Notes: generated by a model from the letters alone, not told the origin. A stretch of 64,000 bases of DNA from Aurantiochytrium sp. KH105 (GCA_003116975.1 BGKB01000112.1:62001-126000); one strand, 5' to 3'. Shown: positions 50,901 through 60,598, counted from the stretch's first letter. Numbers and translations are program-made.

Positions 50901-53545
50901 CCGGAGACTGGCGAAGAAGGCAAGGCAAGAAGTGTTTTTCGCTGCGCACGAAGAGTCTCGGCAGTGGACGTAGCGCCATGAACACTCGGCATGAAAGAGT
51001 TTCCCTCGTCATCGTGACCAGTCGCACTCGCGCTCTCTGCAGCGCTCCACTCGTCCAGCTGTGGAATCGGCACCGGAGCCATAACAGAGTGCGACGAGGT
51101 TGGCGAGCCTGCCTCGAAGGCAGAAGCTACCGACAAAGGCGAGAGTGGCGAGCCCGCTGGGACTTGAGGGTCAAGCGACCCGCTTGGAGAGCCTTCGCGA
51201 AGACTCGGGTCACTGGGCGGCGATGGCGAGTAGAATCCGAGACTGGGCGCGACCCCCTCTGCCGGCGGAGATGTGTCGACGTGCATCTTTGCGCGTTTGC
51301 GTGGCGGTTTGCGAGGTTTACTGGCGTTGGCCAAGAGCCCGTGTAGAACCTCGTGACGCGTCACGACGCCTGAGAGGAGACGATCGTTTAGGTGCGGAAT
51401 TCCAAGTCTCAAAATTGCTGACAGCGTGCCAAAACGAAGGCCCTTCCGGACGGCCTCTTCGGGTGTAGATTCTGGACTCTCGAGCAGCCTGGCGCAAATC
51501 TCAAAGAGCCCAATCACAAATCGGATCATAAGGTGACTGGGTGCAAATCGCTGCACGAGCGCCAGCAAAAGATCCGCAGCGTGGTGACTGTACGCTTCGT
51601 CGTTGATGGCGATGCGAGCCGCAAGCTCTGCGAGCTTGAGCGCCTCCTTGTCACCGAGACGCTGGTGTTGAGCAATCGCGTGCAAGAACGCGAGATCGAG
51701 CTCAGAAAATCCCTGGAGCGTAATTTGCTTGACGAGCGGAAGCACCAAGACGCCAACGGGGGCAAACGGCATTCGCTCCAGCGCAGCAGCCATGTGTTGC
51801 ACAATAAAGCTTCGCAGACTCTCGTCGCGATGAAACTCAATGAGCGCAAAGATGAGAGTCTTGTACAAGAACGGCGCAAACGGCTGGTGGCGCTCTGCAA
51901 AACGTTCCAATAGGCGAAAGCAAGCCGCCAAGCTATGCAGTTGCAGCTCGCGCGAGCCGGTTTCACGGAATCCTTTGCTGATGGTAAGGAGCATTTGTTT
52001 GGGTAAGCCGGAGTCGCGCTCAAGCTCAGTCGTAAAGACCGCCCATAGTCGAGAAAGAAGACCGACGGCGACCTGACGCACGGGTTTGCAGTGGCAAGGT
52101 TCAGCAAAGTGCATAGCAAAGTCAGCGAGATGCCGTGGCAGGTCACGCTCGCCCAATTCTGCACCCAGCGGGAGCGAGCGCTCATCGATACTCTCGAGTA
52201 GCTCTTGCATAAATGTCATGAGTGACACTGCGTTCGGCAACGCCTGCTGCACGTCAACGCGTATCCACGAGGTAAGATCTGATCCAGAGTCAGCCGACGC
52301 TGCGGACCCAAGGGTCGCGGCGAGAAGCGGTCGACAAGCTCCCGCTTCTGTCCAACACTTGATAAAGGCTGCAAGCCCAAAGCCAGAACGCAAAAAGTTC
52401 CAGAGCATGTCGCTGAGTTCGTGTGCAGCCCACGGGTAGACTTGTTGTTTGTCGTGCTCATGCACACCTGGTGGCGGGCCTTCTCTGACTTCTTGGGCTA
52501 CTTGCTGCGCGATCTCTGCAAGCAGAGTGCACGCTTTGACGCGTACGGCGTCATCAGGGGCAACAAGAAAGATGCCAAGCACCCTGAAGAATCCTGTGCA
52601 GTCATCAATTGCTGGGACTGTTTTCACGAGCTCGGCGATAAGCTCGCGACTTTCGTAGAGTTCATGGACCCAATCAAAGACGGGTCGAATATTATGCTGC
52701 GGCCCAAGCCGTAGGAGCTGCGCAAGATAGCCAGTATTGGAGCCGTCAAAAAGAGCCGCTGCCTGCTCGAGGGTCACCCCGACCCGGCTGGCAAGAGACC
52801 CAATAAGGAAGAGCCCGAGCGCATCAGGCTCAGCCCCTGCATGCAGACGCTTGATATCTGCCTCGGAGACACTGATGGCGATCATTGGCGGCTCGTCCAT
52901 GAGTGCCTTGTTTGCAATCAGAATACGGTGGATTTGCTGCAGCTGCATAAGGATTTCAACGCACACACGCAAATTTCCTCGAGCAAGTTCCTTCGTCACG
53001 TCGTCACGGCTTGTTACCTCGGTTGCCAAGGTGTACTCGCTGGCAATACGGAGAACCTCGCTCCATGTTTCCGCGGGGCTTGCAGAGCCAAGAACCATTG
53101 CGTCCGGCATTTCTCGCCCAAGACATTGTTGAATGACCTGCGCAGCCACCATACCAGATCGAAGGATTTTGACTTCGCTGGTTAATACTGGGCCGTTCGG
53201 CACTTCTGACGGAAGCAGACCCTGTTCTCGCAACCAGAACGCAAGCTGCTCAGGAACATCCGCAGCAGTTCCGATTTGCTGTTTTGGCTGCTGCTGCTGC
53301 TGTTGTTCTTGATGCTGCCGCTGTTGCTGATGTTGTTGAGCCTGTGGTGCTCTTCGTTGGGGCTGTCCTGAGAACTGCTTTTTTGGACCGTCTTGGATCT
53401 TGCTCTTTGCAAGAGTCTTTGGCATACCTTGCGAATGTGATGCAGAAGGAGATTGCAATCCGTGCGGTGAGGTCTTTCTGCTGCGTTGAGCTGCCGTGCG
53501 CGTCTCATCCCGAGGCAAAGGCCGCCCCCTCGTAGTGGGCGACAT
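47981..53545 (-). CDS. Large CH-like / helical-repeat / coiled-coil protein, 1854 aa
   Basis: The first 110 residues are Gln-rich, encoded by a CAG-rich tract near 53280-53340. Residues about 110-220 (AFWLREQGLLPSEVP, then VCVEILMQLQQIHRI) fit a calponin-homology-like fold like those of some ciliary proteins. HEAT-like helices run to about residue 730. A Ser/Pro/Gln-rich linker follows, then an EF-hand-like motif around FAALDVADSGYVDKVTFLRA (near 1000). Another helical domain follows with FEDILRAVFRHAV, and then about 350 residues of Lys/Glu/Arg/Ala coiled coil. The end is acidic. No enzyme motif is seen. A structural cytoskeletal or ciliary role is inferred. An ATG three codons upstream (53554) is possible. 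One uninterrupted frame. Confidence 0.75.
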   Translation of the reverse strand: MSPTTRGRPLPRDETRTAAQRSRKTSPHGLQSPSASHSQGMPKTLAKSKIQDGPKKQFSGQPQRRAPQAQQHQQQRQHQEQQQQQQPKQQIGTAADVPEQLAFWLREQGLLPSEVPNGPVLTSEVKILRSGMVAAQVIQQCLGREMPDAMVLGSASPAETWSEVLRIASEYTLATEVTSRDDVTKELARGNLRVCVEILMQLQQIHRILIANKALMDEPPMIAISVSEADIKRLHAGAEPDALGLFLIGSLASRVGVTLEQAAALFDGSNTGYLAQLLRLGPQHNIRPVFDWVHELYESRELIAELVKTVPAIDDCTGFFRVLGIFLVAPDDAVRVKACTLLAEIAQQVAQEVREGPPPGVHEHDKQQVYPWAAHELSDMLWNFLRSGFGLAAFIKCWTEAGACRPLLAATLGSAASADSGSDLTSWIRVDVQQALPNAVSLMTFMQELLESIDERSLPLGAELGERDLPRHLADFAMHFAEPCHCKPVRQVAVGLLSRLWAVFTTELERDSGLPKQMLLTISKGFRETGSRELQLHSLAACFRLLERFAERHQPFAPFLYKTLIFALIEFHRDESLRSFIVQHMAAALERMPFAPVGVLVLPLVKQITLQGFSELDLAFLHAIAQHQRLGDKEALKLAELAARIAINDEAYSHHAADLLLALVQRFAPSHLMIRFVIGLFEICARLLESPESTPEEAVRKGLRFGTLSAILRLGIPHLNDRLLSGVVTRHEVLHGLLANASKPRKPPRKRAKMHVDTSPPAEGVAPSLGFYSPSPPSDPSLREGSPSGSLDPQVPAGSPLSPLSVASAFEAGSPTSSHSVMAPVPIPQLDEWSAAESASATGHDDEGNSFMPSVHGATSTAETLRAQRKTLLALPSSPVSGASPFAQGQQQQQQPQQQRQVPSPFPGSADEALAVDPSAHPSRRVQNQRQQQHQQQSQHQHQGFGTGLAKARRAQMRQEQKKSANTARQIIERALPRFPGLEHAFAALDVADSGYVDKVTFLRAVNSDEDSVPKRAILACPHSQALRDRKVQEKVRRFKSPRQGAVRKRDLESVLVEHFWAKEKARDQERRPMHGIGRSGSKKTLRSLTTGAQTRASYAALPSAAAEVVQRDIERCRQRRVAVQEAQRAKAEEDRRKRRERRRLLRQKFDRRIRERRARDEGPNSQAHASGPSHHEEVEALTRFEDILRAVFRHAVEPGTGLGVHLGKSFDEMQAQRGLLSVQHWLRLLRTYHLVPNVMNQNEAKAAFHKGKTKPAVDATYDEFVRSLAYCAATVPAFCIEPEPARRVGALLAYLRDSAIRDAPNQVKLDHVDPDQKRIIVSWADLDEVPEYQHIVPEGLGGSEEAGGRQEAVAAALEVIDGILASTFNVHLLIPLPVRSENKRSEVLKVVGENSKDFMPTIPVDTRLYPAMKISGQQEVLRKQREAKAARTGFGTTLTFDKEERNAPPRVVVSVSEEPDESAAAGNGNGGDGVDPSSPGCKSVRVYHPPLSEKEKAFLARVEEKAAESEYLQLRKQEKTETRRKREEAERRAADLKQREYMQRRREQLRGIGMAQAEKRAALKAKQEAEVAARAEAEREAEERKDKARRARQAQNRKMLEKHIAEKQARAAEEEQQRLAEEKAHKKKVREKFEAVQEKQAQQERTEAALLKVRLEREMNAALTAQKRELHTDRRRIELTAKSKAAGKRAEEQRLAQEVRHEQRRAVQEERRKKAAEKLQQEKEAALAKAREIEEETRRKNEEVQARISEKAKEQERRRSIAKERRKKIDRAVEGFQDVANKELAAVASKLDVDISELKPGVAKLGDVDMAGDEALSPKASNASNSPAREGTTPGDEEINQDQDEEEQKLVEA

Positions 53546-54608
53546 CGCGCGCATTCTATGTATGCCTGACTGTCAAATCAAGAGCAAGTTCGTCTACGAC
53601 GTCTCCAGACGCTCGCAGAACCCGAGAGCTTTCCGTCTCTGCTGGCTGCGCGCGCAAACGCAAATATCCACACACAGAACGCGCCGTCGCACAACTCCTC
53701 GCTGCCGCTGTTGCCGTGCGTCACGAGCCAGCCGACCAGCCAGGCCGGCAGCCAGGTGAACCAGCGCGCAAGCGAACAAAGCGCTCTGGCCCCTGCAATG
53801 CGACCAGCGTCTCAAAGCAACGCGCCGCCGCAGGCAGAGCCTCTGAGTCTCGGAGTCCTACCTGCGTGCCTACCTTGATTCCATTTCCTCCGCGCCCGTG
53901 CTCGTTTTGCTCGTTAGTGCCTTCGCTCGCGCGACGACAGCGCCTCCCTGTCCCCTCTCACAGAAACGGTGTGTACTCCGTGGATTCACGCTTCCCCTGC
54001 GTCTCCCCGTCTTTTCCGCATTCTGGGCGCATCACGGCATGGCGCGGACCTCCGCGCCATACCTGGCTGACGAGGCCCCTCGTTCCCGCGCGGTCGGGCC
54101 TCGGAACTATCCCCGTGCCCGCTGGGCCCTGCCGCGACTGCGACCGCGGCTGCGACCCATGTTTCGCGCAGCCAGATCGACAGCCAGATGCTAGCTAGGC
54201 CGCGGCAGCAGCACCTCGGACCTTCGCGGTCTCTCCGACCCGCGCGTTGCGCAGGCCCCTGTTTCGCGGGCCCCCGAAACGGGCTGTTATCGTCCCGTGA
54301 TTGGCAAGTGCGCAATCCGTCCACCAATCGACAATCCGTCGTTTGGTCGACTTGTGGGGCGAAAGGCCGACTGTGAGCGGGGCGCGCCGCAGTCGGTGGT
54401 TGATCGCTCCGTCGAGGCCTGCTCGAACGAGCTCCTGCTCCGGCCGAACATGGCGAGCGCAGAAACCCAACTCGCGAGCGCCTTCTCGTGCGCGGGCACG
54501 GGAGCGAGCGAGGAGCGAGGGGGCGAGCGGGGAGCGGAGGCGCGAGCGGACGAGCGAGGCGCGAGGAGACTCTGCGTCCGCGCGACGCGGCGCCGGGACC
54601 CGACGAGG
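53546..54608. other. Divergent spacer, 1.1 kb, with two promoters
   Basis: GC-rich spacer between the divergent CH-like and JmjC genes. Minus-strand and plus-strand Arg/Pro/Ser-rich open frames overlap everywhere and show no domain. An in-frame ATG at 54450 could extend the JmjC protein. Confidence 0.5.
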
Positions 54609-56129
54609 ATGGGCTCCATGGACGGCAGGAAGCGCCGCGGCGGCGCGGGCGGCGGCGGGGCGAGGGCGCCTCGCAAGGCCGAGATGCTCGTGGCAGGGAT
54701 GCTGCTGGTGGTCTTCCTCTTCGTGTACACAATGTCCCCCTCCGGGCAGACCGCGGAGGAGGCTCGCGCCGCCGTCGCAAAATCTCAAGCCGCGGCGGCT
54801 GCGGTCGGCTCCTTCGACATCGACACGGCAAGTCTGCCCTCGGCGACGTCACGACGCGCCGCCGAGACCAGCTCGAGCTCCTCATCGTCAACGTTTTCGA
54901 GTAACCAAGATGACATGCCCGAGGTACCATCCAAGGAAGAGTATCCCGAGCAACCCGACGAGGAAAGCCTCGCGGATGGCCACAACGAGGACGAGGATGC
55001 CGATTCGCCCGAAGTGAAGAAAATGGAGGAGGAATCCATTGAACTCATTGAAAAACAAATGGACCCCGACGCAGAACGCACAGAGGAGTCTGCGGCCACG
55101 CAATCGGGTGCTGTTCGCGTCAAGGAGCTCGGCAACCTGCTCTTCAGCGACGGAGCCGAGTACCTGGCGGCTCCTGTGATCGAGGCCCCAGCCTCCGCCG
55201 CGAAACAGCCGTACTCGAAACTGTGGTCCTTGCAGCAAATGCATGATGAGTTTTTTGGCGCCCTGCCGCACCGCAGGTACATCCCGCGCCTCGCGCAGCG
55301 CATCTCCAGGCAACAGTTCCACGAGGTCTTCCGATCCACGTCCACGCCGGTCATCATCCCCTTTCATCTCATGCGCCACCTAGGTTTTCTCACCGAGGGT
55401 TGGACGCTGTCGGGCTTGCGCAAAGAGTTCCCTTGGGAACCAAGCCCAAATCAAAAGCCGTACCTCAAGTATCACAGCAAGGCCGGTTTGACCAACGCCA
55501 ACCTTGACTTTGGCCCTGGCCTCCATGCGATTGAGCATGACACTGTCCTTGCCAAGGCATCTGGACTGCGCAATTATCCGCGCAATATGATGATTGGGGC
55601 CAAGTACATGGCCATGATGAACATTTCCTACCCCCCTTTTGTGCCAAAAAAGCGCTTTCAGGTTCCGACAATGTGGATGGGAACCTCTACCTCGGACACT
55701 AAGCTGCATCATGACTGTTGTGACAACTGGGTTAGCATGGTGCAAGGCACCAAGCGTTGGTTCATTGCACCACCCACTGAGGCACACAAGCTTGCCCCTG
55801 TGCTCTGCACTGGCAAGCACCAGAGTCTCTGCTGGGCTTCTGTCAAGTACCCGAACGACCCGAACCCCTCGGCCAGGCAAAAGGCAGTTCTCGACTCGCT
55901 GCAGTCCATCACGATCGATCTTAACGCTGGCGAGATGCTCTATCTTCCTGCTGGTTGGTGGCACCATATTCAGAACCTTGGGCCCACGGTGATGGTCAAC
56001 TTTTGGACGCGCGGATGCGAGAATGTTGCCATTGCGCTCGATAAGGACCCCTTGCGTTCTGACCGACCCGACTTTACCGTCTGTCCCAAGGTCGCAAGGG
56101 ACACAAACCAGTTCATCTCGATGGTTTAA
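54609..56129 (+). CDS. Membrane-anchored JmjC (FIH-like) Fe(II)/2-oxoglutarate oxygenase, 506 aa
   Basis: A Gly/Arg-rich basic start is followed by one hydrophobic segment (MLVAGMLLVVFLFVYTM, about 26-42), so a type II signal-anchor topology is expected. A disordered acidic stretch follows (to about 205). The catalytic domain holds LWSLQQMHDEFFG, the iron motif His367-x-Asp369 in KLHHDCCDNW, and Lys382 in GTKRWFIAPP, equivalent to the 2-oxoglutarate Lys of FIH. The distal His is in LPAGWWHHIQNL (452), and VMVNFWTRGCEN resembles the FIH end. A hydroxylase of protein substrates in the lumen is proposed. The start is placed to give a proper basic N terminus; an upstream in-frame ATG exists at 54450. 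Confidence 0.87.
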   Translation: MGSMDGRKRRGGAGGGGARAPRKAEMLVAGMLLVVFLFVYTMSPSGQTAEEARAAVAKSQAAAAAVGSFDIDTASLPSATSRRAAETSSSSSSSTFSSNQDDMPEVPSKEEYPEQPDEESLADGHNEDEDADSPEVKKMEEESIELIEKQMDPDAERTEESAATQSGAVRVKELGNLLFSDGAEYLAAPVIEAPASAAKQPYSKLWSLQQMHDEFFGALPHRRYIPRLAQRISRQQFHEVFRSTSTPVIIPFHLMRHLGFLTEGWTLSGLRKEFPWEPSPNQKPYLKYHSKAGLTNANLDFGPGLHAIEHDTVLAKASGLRNYPRNMMIGAKYMAMMNISYPPFVPKKRFQVPTMWMGTSTSDTKLHHDCCDNWVSMVQGTKRWFIAPPTEAHKLAPVLCTGKHQSLCWASVKYPNDPNPSARQKAVLDSLQSITIDLNAGEMLYLPAGWWHHIQNLGPTVMVNFWTRGCENVAIALDKDPLRSDRPDFTVCPKVARDTNQFISMV

Positions 56130-56454
56130 CTTTTTAGGTAGTAGACTCACATGCATGACAAAGAAAAAACAAAGCAAAAACACAAAGGCAAATTGTTGGC
56201 AGGTCGAGAAGGAAAAAAAGGATACGCGTAGCCTCATGTGCAAGCTGTTGTCGGGACGGCAAAGTACAAGTGCATTTGTTGAGTTTTTCTCTTGGAAAGA
56301 AGAGTGAGATTTCAAAATGGCACGAACCTGTCATCCCTCCTGTTGGCCCACCTCTCAAGGTCGCCACAGGTATGTGAACACATGTCGGTTCGATTTCTTT
56401 CATTTAGGAAGATCAAAAGAGAAGGAAAGTTTCCCAATCAAATCATGAGCCACT
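56130..56454. other. Convergent spacer
   Basis: A/T-rich 3' flanks with A-runs (56160-56220). No gene supported. Confidence 0.6.
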
Positions 56455-57303
56455 TCATGCAAGCGCTTCTCTTACACAGTCCAGAATGGAGGACTCGGGC
56501 ACTCCGCGGCCCTTGAGGTCGGTCACAACACTCCGCAAAATTGCCAGTCCGGAGTCATGTGCCGAAGAGCTCGAACTTTGATTTCCTTCGCGTGCACTAT
56601 AGAGATGATGATTCTGCCTTGGATCCGAGTCTCCGTCTTCTTGACTTTGCTGCTGAGGTTCTTGATGCTTTGCTGGCCCGCCGCCAAGAGCCAAGGAGGC
56701 GCCAGCTCGCGAGGCCGTATTCGGTCGTCGTTCAACCTTTTTTGCTGCGCTTTTTGGCCTGGTGCTGCTTGCAGCCTTTGCAGATCCAGAGAGAGCTGGC
56801 GAGGTAGTTTGACCTCCGTCAGCGCGGACTGACTCGCCTACGCGGCGAGTAGGCTTGTCCGCTTTGCACGCATTTCGGTGATGGACAAGGCTATCGGGGA
56901 GAAACGTGCGTCCGCAATTCTCGCATGGAACGAGTGCTTCCTTGTTGAAAGTGTCAAAAGCTGCATCGTTGAACTTGTCCCAGTCAACGTTGTTCGCCTT
57001 GCCCGGACGGACGTTGAGCAGATCTTCCTCTGTCACATCAGCGTCCTTGGGCGGTTGTGGCAGAGGCCTTCGCTCGTGTTTGGGCTTTTGGGCCTCCTGC
57101 GCGAGGAAGAGCTTCTGGCACTGCTTGATGTGAATCCCAATTGAGTTGGTGCCGTACCCGCGCCCGCAAATATAGCACGTCACAGCCTTGGGGCCCCGGC
57201 CCAGTGGTCGCTGCTGCATCCCGTTCATAGCGTCGAGCGCGGGCCCGGCCCACCTCTCGTCAACGTTCTCAGCGTCAACCGATCTGCGCGCGCTCTCTGT
57301 CAA
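56455..57303 (-). CDS. C2HC zinc-finger protein (ZC2HC1/ZNF474-like), 282 aa
   Basis: Two C2HC fingers of the same spacing: CYICGRGYGTNSIGIHIKQC and CENCGRTFLPDSLVHHRNAC (each C-x2-C-x11-H-x3-C), separated by about 75 residues. Between them lie a basic linker rich in Lys/Pro and an acidic helix. The C-terminal half is Ser/Gln/Pro-rich with a final amphipathic helix (ILRSVVTDLKGRG). Members of the ZC2HC1/ZNF474 family are often found in flagellated organisms. The fingers are intact. Function is otherwise unknown. Confidence 0.88.
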   Translation of the reverse strand: MTESARRSVDAENVDERWAGPALDAMNGMQQRPLGRGPKAVTCYICGRGYGTNSIGIHIKQCQKLFLAQEAQKPKHERRPLPQPPKDADVTEEDLLNVRPGKANNVDWDKFNDAAFDTFNKEALVPCENCGRTFLPDSLVHHRNACKADKPTRRVGESVRADGGQTTSPALSGSAKAASSTRPKSAAKKVERRPNTASRAGASLALGGGPAKHQEPQQQSQEDGDSDPRQNHHLYSAREGNQSSSSSAHDSGLAILRSVVTDLKGRGVPESSILDCVREALA

Positions 57304-57689
57304 TCAAGGCTTGATGAGGCCCAACTAGCCCTAGCTTCCTAGCTAGCCTATCCGTTACGAGACGAAAAAAGTAGAAGTGACCGTGACTTGACCGTGAGTC
57401 TCTGACCGTGACCGCGACTTGAGCCGCATGAACTTTTAAAAGTTCTTCAGACAAGCAACAAAGAGACTCTTCTCGAGATTCAAGGCTAATTCTGTTCATT
57501 TCAATTTTCATCTCTATGCTTTGTAGATGCGCTCCACTGAAAGTTTGTACAAAGAGGGCATTACGCGAGCACATTCCGCCAAACAGAAGCCCCGATTGTT
57601 CCGAGTCATTGTTCAAGGAAAATCTTTCAGATTGCGCATATGAAGAAGAGGCGACGCCCGCCCTGGCAATAAATATCGTCTCATAGCTA
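57304..57689. other. Spacer downstream of the LRR gene
   Basis: 386 bp between two same-strand genes. It should contain the C2HC gene promoter and the 3' end of the LRR gene. No other feature is supported. Confidence 0.5.
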
Positions 57690-60194
57690 TCATAGCTGCG
57701 GAAGTTTCTCGTGCGTCATATGCTCGCTGGGACGAGCGTTGCCTGCGACCTCAAGAGTGTACACGACATCGGCGCCACGCAGGCCTTGTATTGTCCCGTC
57801 ACGATGAACAAAGACGTGCTGCACGCGTGGGTTCTTTTGCAATGCAAGAACGAGCGACCGGAGACCCGAAGCTGTGAGTTCATTGTCACAGAGATTCAAC
57901 GTCACAGTTGAAGCGATAAAGGGCGCTTGAACGAGCATGCCAAGTCCATCTACGATAGCGTCGTCTCCAAGCGCATTGTCCGCAAGATCGAGGGTCACAC
58001 TTGCGTCGTTGGCAGCCTGGCAACGCGGCAAGAGCCCAGCGAGATGTTTGCAGACGCTGGTCACCGCCTTGCGGGCCGTGTGCGGGTCCACATATCGACT
58101 CGATCCAATGCGACAGCCTCGCAGGCAGAGTTGATGACCATTATTCCGTCTCACCAGCAGAGCGGCCTCCACATAGGCGAGCACACCGGCAAGTCGCGCT
58201 TCTTGGGCTCGCGTCGCCTCTGCCAGTTGGGCTTCAAGGTTCCGACATTGACGCTGGAGCGCAGCGGTCTGCTTGGATTGCTGCTCAAAGTTCGAATTCG
58301 TCGCTTCAGCGAGGGCAAGGTTCTCCTGGCGGAGCTGCTCAAGCTGGTCCAGCAAAGTCCGCTGCTCAAGCTCGGCCTTCATTCTGCGTTTGCCCTGAAG
58401 ATTGCCTTCTTTGACCATGCGCTTATGCATCTGCTCGAGTTCGAGTTCTTTGCCCGAAAGTGCGTGCTTGACCTGAGAAGCCTCGTCGATGGCTCCTCGC
58501 TGCTTGTCGACCGCTTTAAGCACGGTTCCTGACATTTCATGAAGCTGCAGCGTGAGAGCCGCCCTTTGTTTCTCAAGATCCGCAGCCAGAGCGCGCGCCT
58601 CGTCGCGCGAGGCGTGCGCGTCCGTCAGAACCTTGTGGTGTTGCGCCTCGCGCGAATCAGCCCAGCGACGGATCTCCACGACCCGCGCCTGCAGCTCGAG
58701 TCGCTCGGCCTCAAAGTCAGCCATTTCGCGACGCGCTTCGTCGACACTGTCCTCGGCGGCGCGCACCTTGTCTTCGGCGGTTTGAACGCGTTCAAGCATT
58801 TCGTAATGTTTTTCGCGCCGGATGCGCAGCTCTTCACGCTGAGCGGCAATCGTTTTGGCGGACTCCATCTCCAGTTTGCGCAGTTTACGACGTAGCAGAG
58901 TTTCCTCTTTCTCCCAGGAACTTCGCACCGTCAGAAGCTCGCGCCGTAAACGGCTTGCTTCCGCCGCAGACGTCGTGGCATTTGCCTCCAGGTCCGCATT
59001 TGTGCTCACGAGTTTACGCGCCTTTTCCTTGAGCGATCGAACTTCTTCTTCGAGGGCCTCGTTTTGCGTCTGCACCTTCTCCGAGTGGGCTTCCTGTTGT
59101 TGTAATAGCTGAAGCAGCTGCGCGTTCTGCTGCGTAGAAACTTCCATCGCGGCTTCCCGCCCCTTCTTCACCTCGACTTGATGCGCGAGCTCTTGGATCC
59201 CTGCTTCAGCGGCTTCTTTCGCTGTACGCAGTGTGTTGATCATTTTATCTTTTGCTACGGCGTCCACCTGCATTTGCTGCATCTCCGTCTCGAGCTGGTC
59301 GATGTTTTCCCGCAGCGCAACATTGCTCTTGTTCACAAGAGCCAATTGCTCTTCCTTGACAGCGAGTGCCTCATCTCGCAGCGCAATGAGGTCATTCTCG
59401 GCAAAACTGCGTGCGCTCAAGCAAACATCTTCTGCCGCGTGTGATGTAGCTGCATTTCCTGTTCCCGTCGTGGACGCAATTGTCGTTCGTTTTCGTATAA
59501 TTGTCTTGAGGCGAACCTCTTCAGCCTTCATTCGATCCACTGTGTCCTGCAGCTCGACTACGGTTGCGGCGCGGGCGCGCGACTCTCGCGACTTTTCCTC
59601 TAGCGCCTCGCTGAGCATATCGAACTCCTCGTCACCGGCAACAACTTGCTCACGTGCATCTTTGAGCCTTGCGGACTTTTGTGAAGCGGCTAATCTGACT
59701 TCTTCAAGTTCACTCTCGCGTGCCTCGATCATTTCCATGAGGTCGGCGTTTTCGGCGCGTGTCTTAGCGACGATATCTTCTTTGGCTTGCAACTTTAGTT
59801 GCAGATTTTTGATGTGCTCGCGTAGACTTGCGACCTGCGCCTCGCGCGTTTCTTGAGCTTCTCGGAGCCTCCTTGCATCATGCGCTAGAGTGGGAGCTGC
59901 TGCTGCTGCTGCTGCTGCTGCGGAAGGAATTGCCGGTTTGGGGCCGTCTCTTCGTGGTCCTGCAGTGGCATTCGTCGTCGGTGGCGGCGTAGCTGTCGCC
60001 ACTGGAGGAGACCAACGACGTGGCAAAGAGGTGGTTGCTTCGGGCTCTTTGGTCACCTCTGCTTTCTTTTCTTCTTCTTCTTCTCCTTGTTCGTCATCGT
60101 CCTTGTCCTTGTTGCCGCTGGCGTCAACGTCGCCGTCCTCGTCGCCGTCGCTTTTCTCGAGGCCATCATGGCGCCCGTGAACCCCAGACATCAC
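57690..60194 (-). CDS. Long coiled-coil protein with C-terminal leucine-rich repeats, 834 aa
   Basis: Residues 1-110 are acidic, Ala/Pro-rich and disordered. Residues about 110-690 are heptad-rich coiled coil (Glu/Leu/Ala/Lys/Gln) with a few breaks. The C-terminal 130 residues contain RNI-type leucine-rich repeats: VTLDLADNALGDDAIVDGL and STVTLNLCDNELTASGL. The combination suits a centrosomal/ciliary scaffold, though no named family is certain. The ATG at 60194 is the first of two adjacent Mets. No intron. Confidence 0.82.
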   Translation of the reverse strand: MMSGVHGRHDGLEKSDGDEDGDVDASGNKDKDDDEQGEEEEEKKAEVTKEPEATTSLPRRWSPPVATATPPPTTNATAGPRRDGPKPAIPSAAAAAAAAAPTLAHDARRLREAQETREAQVASLREHIKNLQLKLQAKEDIVAKTRAENADLMEMIEARESELEEVRLAASQKSARLKDAREQVVAGDEEFDMLSEALEEKSRESRARAATVVELQDTVDRMKAEEVRLKTIIRKRTTIASTTGTGNAATSHAAEDVCLSARSFAENDLIALRDEALAVKEEQLALVNKSNVALRENIDQLETEMQQMQVDAVAKDKMINTLRTAKEAAEAGIQELAHQVEVKKGREAAMEVSTQQNAQLLQLLQQQEAHSEKVQTQNEALEEEVRSLKEKARKLVSTNADLEANATTSAAEASRLRRELLTVRSSWEKEETLLRRKLRKLEMESAKTIAAQREELRIRREKHYEMLERVQTAEDKVRAAEDSVDEARREMADFEAERLELQARVVEIRRWADSREAQHHKVLTDAHASRDEARALAADLEKQRAALTLQLHEMSGTVLKAVDKQRGAIDEASQVKHALSGKELELEQMHKRMVKEGNLQGKRRMKAELEQRTLLDQLEQLRQENLALAEATNSNFEQQSKQTAALQRQCRNLEAQLAEATRAQEARLAGVLAYVEAALLVRRNNGHQLCLRGCRIGSSRYVDPHTARKAVTSVCKHLAGLLPRCQAANDASVTLDLADNALGDDAIVDGLGMLVQAPFIASTVTLNLCDNELTASGLRSLVLALQKNPRVQHVFVHRDGTIQGLRGADVVYTLEVAGNARPSEHMTHEKLPQL

Positions 60195-60598
60195 GTCGCC
60201 TTGCGAAGCGCTCGCTCATACGCGCAAGCTTTGCCAAAGACGTCAAAGTTGCCGGCATCTCCAAGTAGCAGCAGAAGCAGCAGAAGCAGCGAAACAGTGT
60301 GTACCCCAAGTCAACCCTGGTGTTGCTATCTGGAAAGCCTTAATACCGCATCCTCAACGGCTCTCCTAACTGATTTCGGGACATAAAATACACTCCCTGT
60401 TATAGTTCGAGAGAAGCCCTCTCTCTCTCTCTCTCATCTGTCTCTCTCCATTCGACATAAAAGAGGGGCTAGCTAGCGCGACCCAGAACCGCCTCGCCGC
60501 CGGAGTCCGCGTGCGGGAGCCCCGCACGCCTCGGGGCTTGGCGTAGGCACTCAGCGAGCCCTGAAGGAGGGCAGCCCCGCGTGCGGTGGAGACGAACC
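60195..60598. promoter_or_regulatory. Divergent promoter region, coiled-coil/LRR gene and C2-domain gene
   Basis: The 404-bp gap contains a (CT)n run at 60420-60433. It is GC-rich near the C2 gene start. No TATA box is obvious. Confidence 0.5.
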
